Below, piece after piece: positions 45,563 through 54,819 of a stretch of 64,000 nucleotides of DNA. This DNA comes from Planctomycetota bacterium (GTDB taxonomy: Bacteria > Planctomycetota > Planctomycetia > Planctomycetales > Planctomycetaceae). Positions within the stretch are counted from its first letter, which is position 1. Each line of letters starts with the position of its first letter. The notes below the pieces were generated by a model. That model was not told the origin of the DNA, searched no databases, and saw only the letters and a list, made by a program, of their open reading frames with translations. Made by a program: the position numbers and the translations under genes. The stretch covers positions 61,203 to 125,202 of the forward strand of contig JAFEBS010000015.1 in assembly GCA_018242525.1 (NCBI GenBank), read 5' to 3'.

Positions 45563-46423
45563 ATGCGATCCAGGCACGCATCACACACACAACGACGACG
45601 GTTGACTCTGTCACTTCTTGGCAACTGGCTACTGCTGTTCTGTCCGATCCCCATCGGCCCGATGCGAAGACGACTGGCGGGCGGTGTGAATCAACAGGGA
45701 GATCTGGAATTCTACAGCCACCCGAATTTTGTCTGCTGCTGCCACGTCATCTGGATCGGCTGGCTGGCGACGGTTGCCGGGATCTACAATGAGCATGCCG
45801 CAGAATTCGCGATGTGGCCGCTGCCGGTGAATTGGCTGAATGGACTCTGGCTGGTGGCAGTGATCCTGACATTGCTCGTCTCGGGATTGAAGTTTGATCG
45901 AATCGCGTGTGGATTTCTCCTGGCCGGAACCATCATCGTCGTCCTGCTGGCAGTCGTCTTGGAGAACCTGACACGTTTGTCGATTCGCGGCCTTGGCTGG
46001 GGCTGGCTGCGTAACATCCCGTTGCAATTGAGCTGGGGCGTTCCCTGCCTGACGTCGCTGATACTGGGTGTCGTCTTCGTGGCCGTGGCGACCTGGCAGT
46101 CCCTGAACGACCGCTGGATTCTGCCGTCGGTCGGCAGCTATATCGAGCATGTGAACTTCCAGCAACGCGATCGCAGTATTGCCCGCGGGGCAAAAAGTTT
46201 TATCGCGTGCTTCGACTGCCTGTTGCGCCGCTACCTGTTGTTCGGTTACGGTGACATCGAGGTTCGCTCGGCGACCGGCAATACCATTGTCGATCGAATT
46301 GAAGGCGTCTTCTTCGCGACGTGGCATGCGGAGCGCATGAAACGCCGCCTGGCGATCACGGACGTGTCGTTCAACGCCGCCGAAGCCGAACATGAGGAAG
46401 AAGAAGTTGAATCGCTCGGTTGA
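45563..46423 (+). CDS. Polytopic membrane protein with C-terminal PH-like segment
   Basis: A 286-residue protein. Hydrophobic helices lie at about 15-30, 57-75, 90-110, 116-138 and 155-178. The C-terminal soluble part (LFGYGDIEVRSATGNTIVDR, then a helix) resembles bacterial PH-like domains. No enzymatic motif. Start after GGAACGAGG. It is followed 48 bases later by a small gene on the same strand. Confidence 0.6.
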   Translation: MRSRHASHTQRRRLTLSLLGNWLLLFCPIPIGPMRRRLAGGVNQQGDLEFYSHPNFVCCCHVIWIGWLATVAGIYNEHAAEFAMWPLPVNWLNGLWLVAVILTLLVSGLKFDRIACGFLLAGTIIVVLLAVVLENLTRLSIRGLGWGWLRNIPLQLSWGVPCLTSLILGVVFVAVATWQSLNDRWILPSVGSYIEHVNFQQRDRSIARGAKSFIACFDCLLRRYLLFGYGDIEVRSATGNTIVDRIEGVFFATWHAERMKRRLAITDVSFNAAEAEHEEEEVESLG

Positions 46424-46471
46424 GCGATTCGGAGATGAGTTTGTCAAACACTCAAGCAAGGAGATCCGAAC

Positions 46472-46687
46472 ATGTCCGCGTCCCAGTCCGTCCCATTGCC
46501 TGTCGTTCCATCTGAAATGCCGCCAATTGCCCGGCCCGTCGCGTCGCCAGACACGGAACCTTCCTCCGCCGAATTGGCGGCGGAGTTGAATCGTCTGGAA
46601 ACGACAGAACGCATCGAACGGGATCGCAAGGCTGTTGCAGAGCAGGAACGCCTGCGCCAGCTACGCGACCTGGCACGATACGATTGA
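46472..46687 (+). CDS. Small Pro/Glu-rich protein
   Basis: A 71-residue protein after a strong AAGGAG site. A Pro/Ser-rich N-terminal half is followed by a single charged helix (SAELAAELNRLETTERIERD). No homolog recognised. It is probably co-transcribed with the membrane protein before it. Confidence 0.55.
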   Translation: MSASQSVPLPVVPSEMPPIARPVASPDTEPSSAELAAELNRLETTERIERDRKAVAEQERLRQLRDLARYD

Positions 46688-46763
46688 CCCTTTCGTAGGC
46701 GCTACCCCGAATGATTCGGCGATTCGCCAAATCGACTTAAGGTCAACGGCGTCGTAGCGGAAG

Positions 46764-46829
46764 GGCGCAAGCCCTTCGGTCCGTCCGGTGTCGAGAAACC
46801 ATCCAACTCGACACCGGACGGCTTGCGCC
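46764..46829. repeat. Inverted repeat (15-bp perfect stem), probable REP-type element
   Basis: CCGTCCGGTGTCGAG (46781-46795) and CTCGACACCGGACGG (46807-46821) form a perfect 15-bp stem with an 11-base loop. An outer GGCGCAAG/CTTGCGCC pair extends it. There is no T run, so it is more likely a dispersed repeat than a terminator. Confidence 0.65.
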
Positions 46830-46976
46830 GTGCCGCCAACAACTAGGCATACCAGTGACGATGAGAACCGGCGGCTTGCGCCTTGCCGCTCATGATGCGA
46901 CCTTTGGTTGCCAACCCTTGGCAGGTATCGCAGAATATCCAGTCCACGACAGAATTGTTCTTGAAGGGCCTGGGGA

Positions 46977-49900
46977 ATGTGGGGCGCGATTGTAGATGAT
47001 CGGGCACGGGGACACTTTCTGGATGCCATCCGTCGGTTCCTGCCGACGAATCACATCGGTCATGTCCACGATTGCCACATGGCGTTTCGTGCCCACTTCC
47101 TGGGAATGCCGACGGATGATTCGCACAATACCACCTGCCTGCTGTTGGATGCGGCCGCACAGCAGGATGTGAAACAGGTTGTCGCGCTGGTTAATTCCAG
47201 TGATACTTCGACAGCTTCGCACCTGAACTGGTTGTTCCCGGCAGGGGATCACTCGACACTGCTGCAGTCCCGCCTGTCGATACTGCGTGCTGTTGCGTCA
47301 GACGCAGGAACGGACACGATTCAGGAAGTTCTGCTTAACGCGGTACGCGGTTACGCGACCGCGATGAATTCCAGGCCCTCGGCGCCAGGAACAAGTCCCG
47401 GTCGGTCCCGGATCCCACAGTTTCTGCTTCAATTTCAAGAACGTCGAGAACTCGATCACTGGACCACGCTGCTCGAAGCGGTCGAACGCGCCTGGCGCCA
47501 GGAGTGTCAGCGCGGTGACGAACCCGATTGGGACGATCCGGCATTACTGATGCTGGGGCAGACGCTCGCCTATGTCCTGTTTCGGGGAGAGATGCCCGTG
47601 GAAGGCGCTCCCGTCGCGACCTGGGTGTTGCTGGCCGCGGGCGAGCAAATTGAGCGTCCCAGTTACAGGTATCTGGTCCCGGTGGGCCTCGTGGCGCGAC
47701 TGGTCATCGAAAAAGTTCCGAACGGCGGCGGGCTGCTTTATCCCGATTGCAGGTACGGCGGTTACCAACCCGTCGACGACAGTTTTCAGCAGGGATTGCG
47801 CAACGTGATGACGGTCCTGCGTGGTCGCGCCGACTGGGTCGAACGTGGCGGAGACCAGTTTGACTTTCGCTGGCGACTAATCCCGTTCGGTCCGCCCGAC
47901 TCTGAGCATGAATCACCTCTGCCGATTCTTTTGCAGCAGATCCGGGGACGTTCCGCCGAGGTGGCGTTTGCCTGTGCGATTCGTGCGTTGCTCTGGAACG
48001 AACGTCTCGACGCTCACTTTGCGGTGTCCGCTTGCTTTGAAGATCCGACGAAACCGCACGGCCGGCTGGAACAGGTCCTGGGAATTGTGGAGAAGCGGCA
48101 GGGCGTGCGCAGTCACTCGGCGGCGACGGAATCAGAAGCCGCATTGAAGATCCGGCAGATCGACGGCATTGTCCTGGCAGGGGAGCGGCCTGAAGCCGAC
48201 GATCTCGGGTGGATCGAACCCCGGATCTACCGTGTTCCGACGTTCGACAAAGCCTATCGTCAATTGTCGGACTACTGCCGGATGGCAGACAAGTTGAAGT
48301 GCCATCTGAAAACCCGTGCCGACGAACTACTGGAAGCAACGTGCGCTCCGTATGTCCCGTCGTCGTTGTCGCGACGTCGGCGCGGCGATCCGCTGAAGAA
48401 GGAACCAGACGTCGTCTTCGTTCCGCTGGAACCGGCAGAGATCGCCACTCTGCTGCAGGGCGATGACGTCGGGACGCGAACCCGCTTGCTCGGTGAGAGT
48501 GGACTCGGCAAATCGACGATCTTGATCGACGCAGAAACTTCGGTCGCCGGTTTGCCGGACAATCGCATTCCGATCCGGTTGGGTGCTGGTCCCGCATGCT
48601 GTGCGCGGGATGGACTGAATCGCTGGGTCCGCTTGCCGCTCCTGTCGGATTTTCACTGGGACGGCGACGCCTCGGTATTCATGGAGCAACTGGCGGAACG
48701 CCTGTTCGGAGAGTATCTGCCCGACCGCCAGGAACGGAATGCGTTCATTGCCGAAGTGGTGCGACGCGGGGACGCGTGTTTTCTTTTCGATGCGATTGAT
48801 CAGACCGACGGGACGCTGAAACTGGCGAAGTTCTTGAAGTCCGATGGAATCCGGAACTGTCCGGTCCTGTTGTCGGGACGTCCGGAAACCCAGCAGACCA
48901 AGACGGACAGTTTCGCGGAAGTCACCTGGGACACCGTTTGGATGGACCCGTTTGACGACGAGCGCATTCGAAAGTTCTGGGGTGCGGCTCCACTTCTCGA
49001 CCGGCTGCTGGAAAACCAGGATTGGGAGGCATTAAGAACAGTCCCGGTTCTGTTGCAGCAGATGCGGCGACTGGCGCTCGCAGGGCATCTGGAAAACCTG
49101 CCCAATCGTGAAGCGGTTTATGATCGCACGCTGCAGATGTTGGTTCAGCATGGCAAGGATGGAACCAAAGATGCCGGTCACCAGGAGATCTTTGACAAAG
49201 ACCTGAAGAAAGTGGTTGCGATTCTGTCGGAAATCGCTTGGGAGACGATACAGCGGGAATCATCGGCATCGGCCGATGAGGGTGGCAACTTCACAGGAGT
49301 CTTGGAAGGAGACGCCTATTCCGCGCTTCTGGATCATCACAAAAACCTGTTGGGGCAGCTTGATCAATTGAACCTGACAACCCGCCAGACTTACCTTGAT
49401 GAATTCAACTTGCGGCACGAGCAGTTTGCCTGGCGTCATTTTTCGTTCTGCGAATGGTTCGCAGGATTGCATCTGGCGAAACTGCCGGAAACCGAGCAGT
49501 CCACCGCGATTCAGGACCATGGGCGCGATCCACGCTGGGGATCGATTCTGCGATTTGCTCTCGGAGCGGCTCAACGTGAGAAAAAGACCAGCGTCGTCAA
49601 TCACCTGGCAACCAGCCTGTTGAAATCGGGCGCGCCGTTTGTCTTGTGGAAGAGCGTGGATGAGGATGGAATTCGCCCCGACAAGGAACTGGACAACCTG
49701 TGCCGATGGCTGGTTCATCGAAGTCGGACATCGTGGAAGAACAATCAAGTCTCGCCGTGGGACGGTCGCACGGTCCAGTCGCGGCCCCACCTGAACGGTC
49801 GAACTGCCCCGATCGTCAGATCACTATTTGCGATTGACGAGGATGAGCCGTGGCAGCGGCGAGACAGTCGTTGGTTGCACGCAGCCTGGCAACTGGTCGT

Positions 49901-51023
49901 CGATGGTGCGGTCAGTTCATTGCCGGAAGTTCGTCGAAACTGCAAGGAAATTCAGCACAAGTTTCTGAGCGAATTCGAGCGAAGAGTGGAATCAGCGGCG
50001 CTTCGTTATCGCGGTTGGCAACGCTCGGACTGGGAACGATCCGACCGCGGTCTGCTGCAACTTGTTCCTGACGAAGTCCTGGTCGAGTTGGGGTTGATGA
50101 CACCGGAGCAGTTGCGATCGATCCGGTACTGGCCTATCGTCGATCCCGCGACAGGACCATCGTCTTACGAACAGCGTCGTGACCAATTCGACCAGGCCCT
50201 GAAATCGGTCGGTGCGAACTACTGCCAATGTCCCCCTGAGGGGTGGGAGCATCAGTATCCGAATGACAATGGCTCAACCCGTGATCCCCGTGAATGCCTG
50301 ATTGGCGAAGGCGGTCGCCGCACAGTCCATGTGTTGCCGGCCAACCACCAACTGCAGCGGACTCCGGTGACAAACATCCAGTTTGAAGCGTTTGATCCGT
50401 CGCACCGCTCCCTCCGTCATAGGGAATGGCGTCGCCCCGAGGAATCGGAGGAAGAAGCACTGGACAATCATCCGGTTGTGGACGTGACCTGGTATGAGGC
50501 CGTCATGTTGGCGGTGTACCTGACGGGAAATGGTCGCTTCGGAACGTTTGAACTCCCGTTCGAGAATGATTGGGAAGCCGACTGTCGGGCCGGGCGGGAT
50601 CAGCCGGATGACAAGTACGGCATCGCTTGGTGTGACGAAAACCAGCAACCGATTCTCGATGCCCAGGGACGCGAACAATTCGATAGTCTGTCATCCTACG
50701 GTGCCAATTTCGACGGAACCTACTCCGACGGAGAGGCTAAGGCAGAACCTTATCGCGAGGGAACTATACCTGTCGGGCAGTTTCCTGCGAACGGCTTCGG
50801 CTTGGTTGATATGCATGGTCAGGTCTACGAATGGATGCAGAATTCGTATGAGTCCAGAAACCGGGCTCAGAAGGGCATCCTAAATCTTGATAGCAATGAC
50901 GTTTGCGTTCGTGGCGGCTCCTGGGGCGACGACGCCGGGGGCACCCAATGTTCGGACCGGGACTGGTTCGCACCCGCCGATCGGGACAGCGTCATTGGAG
51001 TTCGCTTGACCAGGACTCCGTAG
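46977..51023 (+). CDS. DGR target protein 1: Lon-like / NACHT ATPase / FGE-fold variable receptor
   Basis: A 1348-residue protein. The N-terminal ~300 residues are unrecognised. About 305-400 resemble a Lon (S16) fold: GRSAEVAFACAIRALL with Ser326, then GRLEQVLGIVEKRQ with Lys373, 47 residues apart. A NACHT-type ATPase covers about 490-760 (Walker A GESGLGKST, Lys512; Walker B ACFLFDAIDQ; then VLLSGRPE). A helical linker leads to an FGE-sulfatase/C-type-lectin domain (about 1110-1348; VVDVTWYEAVMLAVYLTGNG, ANGFGLVDMHGQVYEWMQ, CVRGGSW). Codons 1307-1346 are the variable repeat, all of whose differences from the template fall on adenines. Inference: a diversified ligand sensor coupled to STAND-type signalling. 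The start at 46977 has only a weak site (GGGGA close to ATG). Confidence 0.88.
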   Translation: MWGAIVDDRARGHFLDAIRRFLPTNHIGHVHDCHMAFRAHFLGMPTDDSHNTTCLLLDAAAQQDVKQVVALVNSSDTSTASHLNWLFPAGDHSTLLQSRLSILRAVASDAGTDTIQEVLLNAVRGYATAMNSRPSAPGTSPGRSRIPQFLLQFQERRELDHWTTLLEAVERAWRQECQRGDEPDWDDPALLMLGQTLAYVLFRGEMPVEGAPVATWVLLAAGEQIERPSYRYLVPVGLVARLVIEKVPNGGGLLYPDCRYGGYQPVDDSFQQGLRNVMTVLRGRADWVERGGDQFDFRWRLIPFGPPDSEHESPLPILLQQIRGRSAEVAFACAIRALLWNERLDAHFAVSACFEDPTKPHGRLEQVLGIVEKRQGVRSHSAATESEAALKIRQIDGIVLAGERPEADDLGWIEPRIYRVPTFDKAYRQLSDYCRMADKLKCHLKTRADELLEATCAPYVPSSLSRRRRGDPLKKEPDVVFVPLEPAEIATLLQGDDVGTRTRLLGESGLGKSTILIDAETSVAGLPDNRIPIRLGAGPACCARDGLNRWVRLPLLSDFHWDGDASVFMEQLAERLFGEYLPDRQERNAFIAEVVRRGDACFLFDAIDQTDGTLKLAKFLKSDGIRNCPVLLSGRPETQQTKTDSFAEVTWDTVWMDPFDDERIRKFWGAAPLLDRLLENQDWEALRTVPVLLQQMRRLALAGHLENLPNREAVYDRTLQMLVQHGKDGTKDAGHQEIFDKDLKKVVAILSEIAWETIQRESSASADEGGNFTGVLEGDAYSALLDHHKNLLGQLDQLNLTTRQTYLDEFNLRHEQFAWRHFSFCEWFAGLHLAKLPETEQSTAIQDHGRDPRWGSILRFALGAAQREKKTSVVNHLATSLLKSGAPFVLWKSVDEDGIRPDKELDNLCRWLVHRSRTSWKNNQVSPWDGRTVQSRPHLNGRTAPIVRSLFAIDEDEPWQRRDSRWLHAAWQLVVDGAVSSLPEVRRNCKEIQHKFLSEFERRVESAALRYRGWQRSDWERSDRGLLQLVPDEVLVELGLMTPEQLRSIRYWPIVDPATGPSSYEQRRDQFDQALKSVGANYCQCPPEGWEHQYPNDNGSTRDPRECLIGEGGRRTVHVLPANHQLQRTPVTNIQFEAFDPSHRSLRHREWRRPEESEEEALDNHPVVDVTWYEAVMLAVYLTGNGRFGTFELPFENDWEADCRAGRDQPDDKYGIAWCDENQQPILDAQGREQFDSLSSYGANFDGTYSDGEAKAEPYREGTIPVGQFPANGFGLVDMHGQVYEWMQNSYESRNRAQKGILNLDSNDVCVRGGSWGDDAGGTQCSDRDWFAPADRDSVIGVRLTRTP
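50895..51013 (+). repeat. DGR variable repeat 1 (VR1)
   Basis: 119 bases matching the template repeat at 60160-60278 without gaps. All 20 differences are at template adenines: 14 A to G, 4 A to T, 2 A to C. Codons read NDVCVRGGSWGDDAGGTQCS where the template reads NNVCVRGGSWNNNARNTQCS. It ends ten bases before the stop codon. Confidence 0.97.
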
Positions 51024-51075
51024 CCCTTTTCCCTCTGGCTATCTCGCCTTCTGCCCTTTATCTTTTACCCTTACA

Positions 51076-51096
51076 GCGACACGCGCAGCGTGGCGC
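51076..51096 (+). other. GC-rich hairpin after VR1
   Basis: GCGACACGC-GCA-GCGTGGCGC: a nine-pair stem with one mismatch, 63 bases after VR1. An identical hairpin stands 64 bases after VR2. Hairpins or cruciforms just downstream of the variable repeat are required for efficient target recognition in the best-studied DGR. Confidence 0.75.
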
Positions 51097-51199
51097 GCGG
51101 GTTGTTTTTTGAAGAGTCCCACGGATAAATCGAAAGCGATGGGAATCCCGCGTGATCGATGGTTTCCCGCTTACGTCGGAATGACGGACACCGAGCGCA

Positions 51200-52471
51200 T
51201 CACGCGGTTTCACGAACCGGGCGACAGTGGGGACAATCCTCCGCGGCCTGCACGGTCGCTCCGTCGACGCGGCAGGTGGCCGTACTCCAGGCGATGCGCT
51301 GCCAGAAGGAGCTGGTCGTTCCCCGCAGCAGTGACAGCCAGAGTTCCAGTCCAGCCCCCACGGCAACGCCGTTCAAATGGCCAAGCGATCCGGCACGCTG
51401 TTGATGCCAGGCGATGGGCTCGCCGCGATGCAGGCTTCCCCGCGGAGCCGCGAACTCGTACAGCGACTGTTCCCGAACCGCGATCCCGCCCACACATTCC
51501 ACACAGCCATCAGAGGGCAGCAACAGGCGGACATCCCCTGACAATTCTGTTTGCCCCCGGTCATCGCGCGTGATCGACGTGCCGATGTCCAGATGCGGAA
51601 TCAGCAATTCACGCGACAGCCACGAAACGGCTAATCGCGCGGCCTCCTGATCGACACAGGAAATGACCAGTTGAAATCGTCCGCGCAGCCGGGCCAGGAT
51701 CTCGGTGACAGGTTCCGGTTGGCAATGGACCAGCAGATCGGGGTTGAACTCCACCAGGTGCCGGGCCAGGGCCAGAACCTTGAACTGACCCACATCGTCC
51801 AGCGCCATCCCCGGCATGGCGTCCAGGTTCGCCAGTTCCAGCTGATCCGGATCAACCAGCGTCAGGTGCGAAACCCCCAATCCGGCCAGCTGCCAGGCCG
51901 CCAGAGTCCCATTCCGCCCGCAACCGACCAGCAGGACATGGGATGACCGGACCTGTCGCCACAGCGAGGCTCCCAGCGCCCCAGCTGTCCGGCTCCACCG
52001 TCCCTGTTCGGGAATCGGTTCGGCGGGGAATCCCGTTTGATGATCCAGCGCCAGCATCCCCGGCCCGACAACACGCAATGATTGCAACGGGAAGCAATGG
52101 CCCTGCTGATGGACGACACCTTCCCATTTTCCGCGTTCGTGTCCGTTCAGCACGACGGCCACCACTGTCTGCGATTGCCGGGGTCTGGCCTGCTGGATGA
52201 CCTGCATCGCGGTTTGGCCTGACCGTTCCATCGACAGGATGATCCAGTTCGTCAGCGGCCACCGCTGGCTCCCCTGGGGGAGATCCGTGACGACATCCAA
52301 TCGATCAACAAGCCACTCGGTTCCCCCGGAAACAGAAACGGCTCGGATCGAACCAGCGGCTATCAGTCCCGGATCCATGAGTATGGCACGAAGCGCCTGT
52401 TCCCAGGGACCGTGCGACAGAACCAGTCCGTGGTGGGATTCGCTGGCATTGACGAGGGGAAGTTGAGACAT
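51200..52471 (-). CDS. E1/ThiF-like adenylyltransferase-fold protein
   Basis: A 423-residue protein. The middle holds a ThiF/MoeB/E1-type Rossmann fold: SSHVLLVGCGRNGTLAAWQL with the GxGxxG nucleotide loop, LTLVDPDQLELANLDAMPG, and SCVDQEAARLAVSWL. A zinc site is formed by CVEC and the C-terminal CPHC. The N-terminal 165 residues (including VVAVVLNGHERGKWEG) could be a degenerate JAB/MPN-like domain. E1-like proteins activate ubiquitin-like proteins or small peptides by adenylation; no ubiquitin-like gene is seen nearby. It follows the sigma factor by 52 bases on the same strand, so it is in an operon with the sigma/anti-sigma pair. Confidence 0.82.
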   Translation of the reverse strand: MSQLPLVNASESHHGLVLSHGPWEQALRAILMDPGLIAAGSIRAVSVSGGTEWLVDRLDVVTDLPQGSQRWPLTNWIILSMERSGQTAMQVIQQARPRQSQTVVAVVLNGHERGKWEGVVHQQGHCFPLQSLRVVGPGMLALDHQTGFPAEPIPEQGRWSRTAGALGASLWRQVRSSHVLLVGCGRNGTLAAWQLAGLGVSHLTLVDPDQLELANLDAMPGMALDDVGQFKVLALARHLVEFNPDLLVHCQPEPVTEILARLRGRFQLVISCVDQEAARLAVSWLSRELLIPHLDIGTSITRDDRGQTELSGDVRLLLPSDGCVECVGGIAVREQSLYEFAAPRGSLHRGEPIAWHQQRAGSLGHLNGVAVGAGLELWLSLLRGTTSSFWQRIAWSTATCRVDGATVQAAEDCPHCRPVRETA

Positions 52472-52523
52472 ATTCGGGCCTTTTATGCCGGCGACTGGAG
52501 TCACGATTGCCTCTCTAAACCGC

Positions 52524-53132
52524 TCATCGTCCGTTGAGAAGACTCGGTTCCAGCAGCAATCGGCGGAGTTCCACTTTTGCCAGGTTGTGCTTCTTGACTA
52601 GCGTTTTTATGCAACATCCCATGACTTCGGCCGCTTCACTCTGCGACTTCCCTTGAACATCGCGTAACTCAAGAATCTCTCGCATTTCTGGATTCAACTT
52701 TGAGAACGCGGTCTGGATAACTTTCGAATCAATGAATTCCCGATCGCGCAGCTCTCTCTCTTGCTGTGCCTTCTCAACTTCATGCCGACATGGTGGATCC
52801 AAAGGCATGACACCGTCTTCTGACACTCCGCCTGCCGTTTCCAGTGACGATTCGTGTGGCTTCTTCTTGCGACGATATTCCATTACGGACAAACTCAACG
52901 CTCCCGTCACAAACCCGGGTGAGTGGCACCGAGCGATATCTCGATAAAGTCGCATCATCGTCTCCTGAACGACATCTTCCACATCATTGTCGTGGACGCC
53001 CAGATATCGCGCTGTTTGCACGAGTGAGTCGCGGCTTGTCCCCAATAGCCTCTGAAATGCGTCCGGGCATCCCTGTTGAAGTCGAACGACGAATTGTTTG
53101 TCTGCGAAGAGCAGTTGAAGGCGGGGCATCAT
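52524..53132 (-). CDS. RNA polymerase sigma factor, ECF-like
   Basis: A 202-residue sigma-70-family protein. Region 2: GVHDNDVEDVVQETMMRLYR, then SPGFVTGALSLSVMEYRRKK. Region 4: SKLNPEMREILELRDVQGKS and EAAEVMGCCIKTLVKKHNLA. Lacks regions 1 and 3. Its start overlaps the stop of the upstream gene (ATGA), so it is translationally coupled. The partner gene upstream looks like an anti-sigma factor. It may control the E1-like gene or the divergent DGR operon; this is inferred. Confidence 0.87.
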   Translation of the reverse strand: MMPRLQLLFADKQFVVRLQQGCPDAFQRLLGTSRDSLVQTARYLGVHDNDVEDVVQETMMRLYRDIARCHSPGFVTGALSLSVMEYRRKKKPHESSLETAGGVSEDGVMPLDPPCRHEVEKAQQERELRDREFIDSKVIQTAFSKLNPEMREILELRDVQGKSQSEAAEVMGCCIKTLVKKHNLAKVELRRLLLEPSLLNGR

Positions 53133-54175
53133 TTGTCACCCCCTTCCAGGACCATTCGCAACAGCCAAGTCGATTTCCGATCGTGCGCCGCTTCGATCTC
53201 GGACACGTAGCGGAACTCACACTTCTTTCCTCCGTCAGCGCCCTCGTGAATCGGCACAAAGCAGAAGTGCCCCTGCTGCCATGACAGCATCGAACTGACC
53301 TGAAAATCGTTCAGCAGCGGTAGATCGGCATCCGTCAAGGGACGAATCGTCAGTGTGGGATCCACGGGGCCCGCGACGTCCGGCCAGGGGAAATCGGGAA
53401 CATGGACTTCGCCAAACACGGGATGTACTCGCCGTTCGACCTGGATGGGAAAACAGATCGGCACTGCTCCGGGAGAGTGCAACTCGGCAATCACAAGATC
53501 TCCATTCTGACCCTCTGGAATCGCTGCCATGACTGTCAGACTTCGGCCTTTCCGATCGGCTCGAAAGCGACTCTGCGACATGACAGAGGATCGAGCCGCG
53601 GTCTTTGCATCGGCTGACTTCGCGGCAGCGACACGTAATGGTTCCGCGGTCCTTCCCTCTCCAACGTTACGTTCCGCAGCAGTTCGGATTTCAGAAATGG
53701 GACGGATTTCTGACCGGGGAATTGACATCGAGAACGAGACCAGACCCTGTTCCGGGTCGATCCGGCCTTTCGCGAAATCGAATTTAGCCAGCACGAATCC
53801 GAACGGACGCCAGCCTGACGGCCAGTGACCGGAAATCTCCAGAGAGTTTCCCCGCCGCGTGAGCGTCAAAGGGAACGACTCTCTCGTGTCACCGTTCACG
53901 AACTCGACCACTGTGGTGACGGTTCCCCCTTCGGAAAGTTCCGCCCAATGGGGTGGGTTCGCAAGTCTCCACAGGCGCGAGTGTTTCAAGCTGGGAAACA
54001 GATCTGGCGGAACCTGTCGCGGTGTCTCCGCATCCTCGGTTTCGGTGAGCCAGCTCGCGAATCCGGCCAATTGCGGATTGTCATCTATCGCATCAAGAAC
54101 CCGGCGGGCTTCATCGGGGTCGTCGATCATTCCTTCCAGGAATCGAACGACATCCCTTTCCGTAATCGGTTGCAT
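53129..54175 (-). CDS. Putative anti-sigma-factor-like protein
   Basis: A 348-residue soluble protein. The N-terminal 55 residues (TERDVVRFLEGMIDDPDEAR and DNPQLAGFASWLTETEDAE) resemble the short helical domain of anti-sigma factors that lack the zinc motif. Next comes a beta-rich part (FVNGDTRESFPLTLTRRGN, SGWRPFGFVLAKFDFAKGRI) and a C-terminal part with another beta domain. No transmembrane helix is seen. A strong GGGAGGC site precedes the start. Coupling to the sigma gene supports the role; the family is not certain. Confidence 0.6.
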   Translation of the reverse strand: MQPITERDVVRFLEGMIDDPDEARRVLDAIDDNPQLAGFASWLTETEDAETPRQVPPDLFPSLKHSRLWRLANPPHWAELSEGGTVTTVVEFVNGDTRESFPLTLTRRGNSLEISGHWPSGWRPFGFVLAKFDFAKGRIDPEQGLVSFSMSIPRSEIRPISEIRTAAERNVGEGRTAEPLRVAAAKSADAKTAARSSVMSQSRFRADRKGRSLTVMAAIPEGQNGDLVIAELHSPGAVPICFPIQVERRVHPVFGEVHVPDFPWPDVAGPVDPTLTIRPLTDADLPLLNDFQVSSMLSWQQGHFCFVPIHEGADGGKKCEFRYVSEIEAAHDRKSTWLLRMVLEGGDK

Positions 54176-54429
54176 GGTCTGCCTCCCAAGAGAATCGGAA
54201 CTTCAACTTCTCTATTAAGACTCTGGCGGTAAGAAACACGCACACGATTTCCCAAGAAATCTCACTTTTTCGAAGAATCTCAATCCACGGGACACATTCG
54301 ATTGCTGCCACAAGCGTTACGGCGTCTTGTTAGAAGCAGAACATCAGAGAGACGGCTCTCCGCGAGAAAACGGTCTGTCGCGGAACGAAAGGCGACTCCA
54401 GGTGATTCCTGCCGACGGAGACAAAACCC
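54176..54429. promoter_or_regulatory. Divergent promoter region of the sigma operon and the DGR operon
   Basis: About 254 bases between divergent starts at 54175 and 54430. It should hold both promoters. AT-rich around 54210-54260 (leftward side). If the sigma factor autoregulates, its target motif would be expected here. Confidence 0.45.
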
Positions 54430-54819
54430 ATGACACGCCCGTCCCATTTTCAGCAGTCTTACTACAGAGGCCAATTGCGGGCACTACTTTACTGCAATGA
54501 TGCGGGTTGCACTCTGGATCTGTCGGAACCGCAGCCCTCTATGTGCGACTGCTATCGTCTGGAGATTCTGTTGCAGCCGGTCGATGCGCACGGCTGGCCG
54601 CACGGGCAGGCTCGTTTGCTGTATGAGGCCGCGATCCCGATGTCCCCCCGGATCGACACAAACGTCGCCGTTGGGTTTCTGCGGTTACCGTTTCGCCTGA
54701 CCGAGGACGTGCTGAGTCGATGTCACCTGCGGTTGCAGTGCATTAGAATCGTACCCCATCACACCACGGATCGGACCCTGCCAGAACAATACCCCGGAGA
54801 TCCCCATGACGCTGTCTGA
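54430..54819 (+). CDS. Small hypothetical protein, first gene of the DGR operon
   Basis: A 129-residue soluble protein starting after GGAG. It contains RGQLRALLYCNDAGCTLDLS, RLEILLQPVDAHGWPHGQAR and IDTNVAVGFLRLPFRLTEDV, strand-rich. No family recognised. Its end overlaps the start of DGR target 2 by 14 bases, so they are coupled and it may be a partner or accessory of the receptor. Confidence 0.6.
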   Translation: MTRPSHFQQSYYRGQLRALLYCNDAGCTLDLSEPQPSMCDCYRLEILLQPVDAHGWPHGQARLLYEAAIPMSPRIDTNVAVGFLRLPFRLTEDVLSRCHLRLQCIRIVPHHTTDRTLPEQYPGDPHDAV

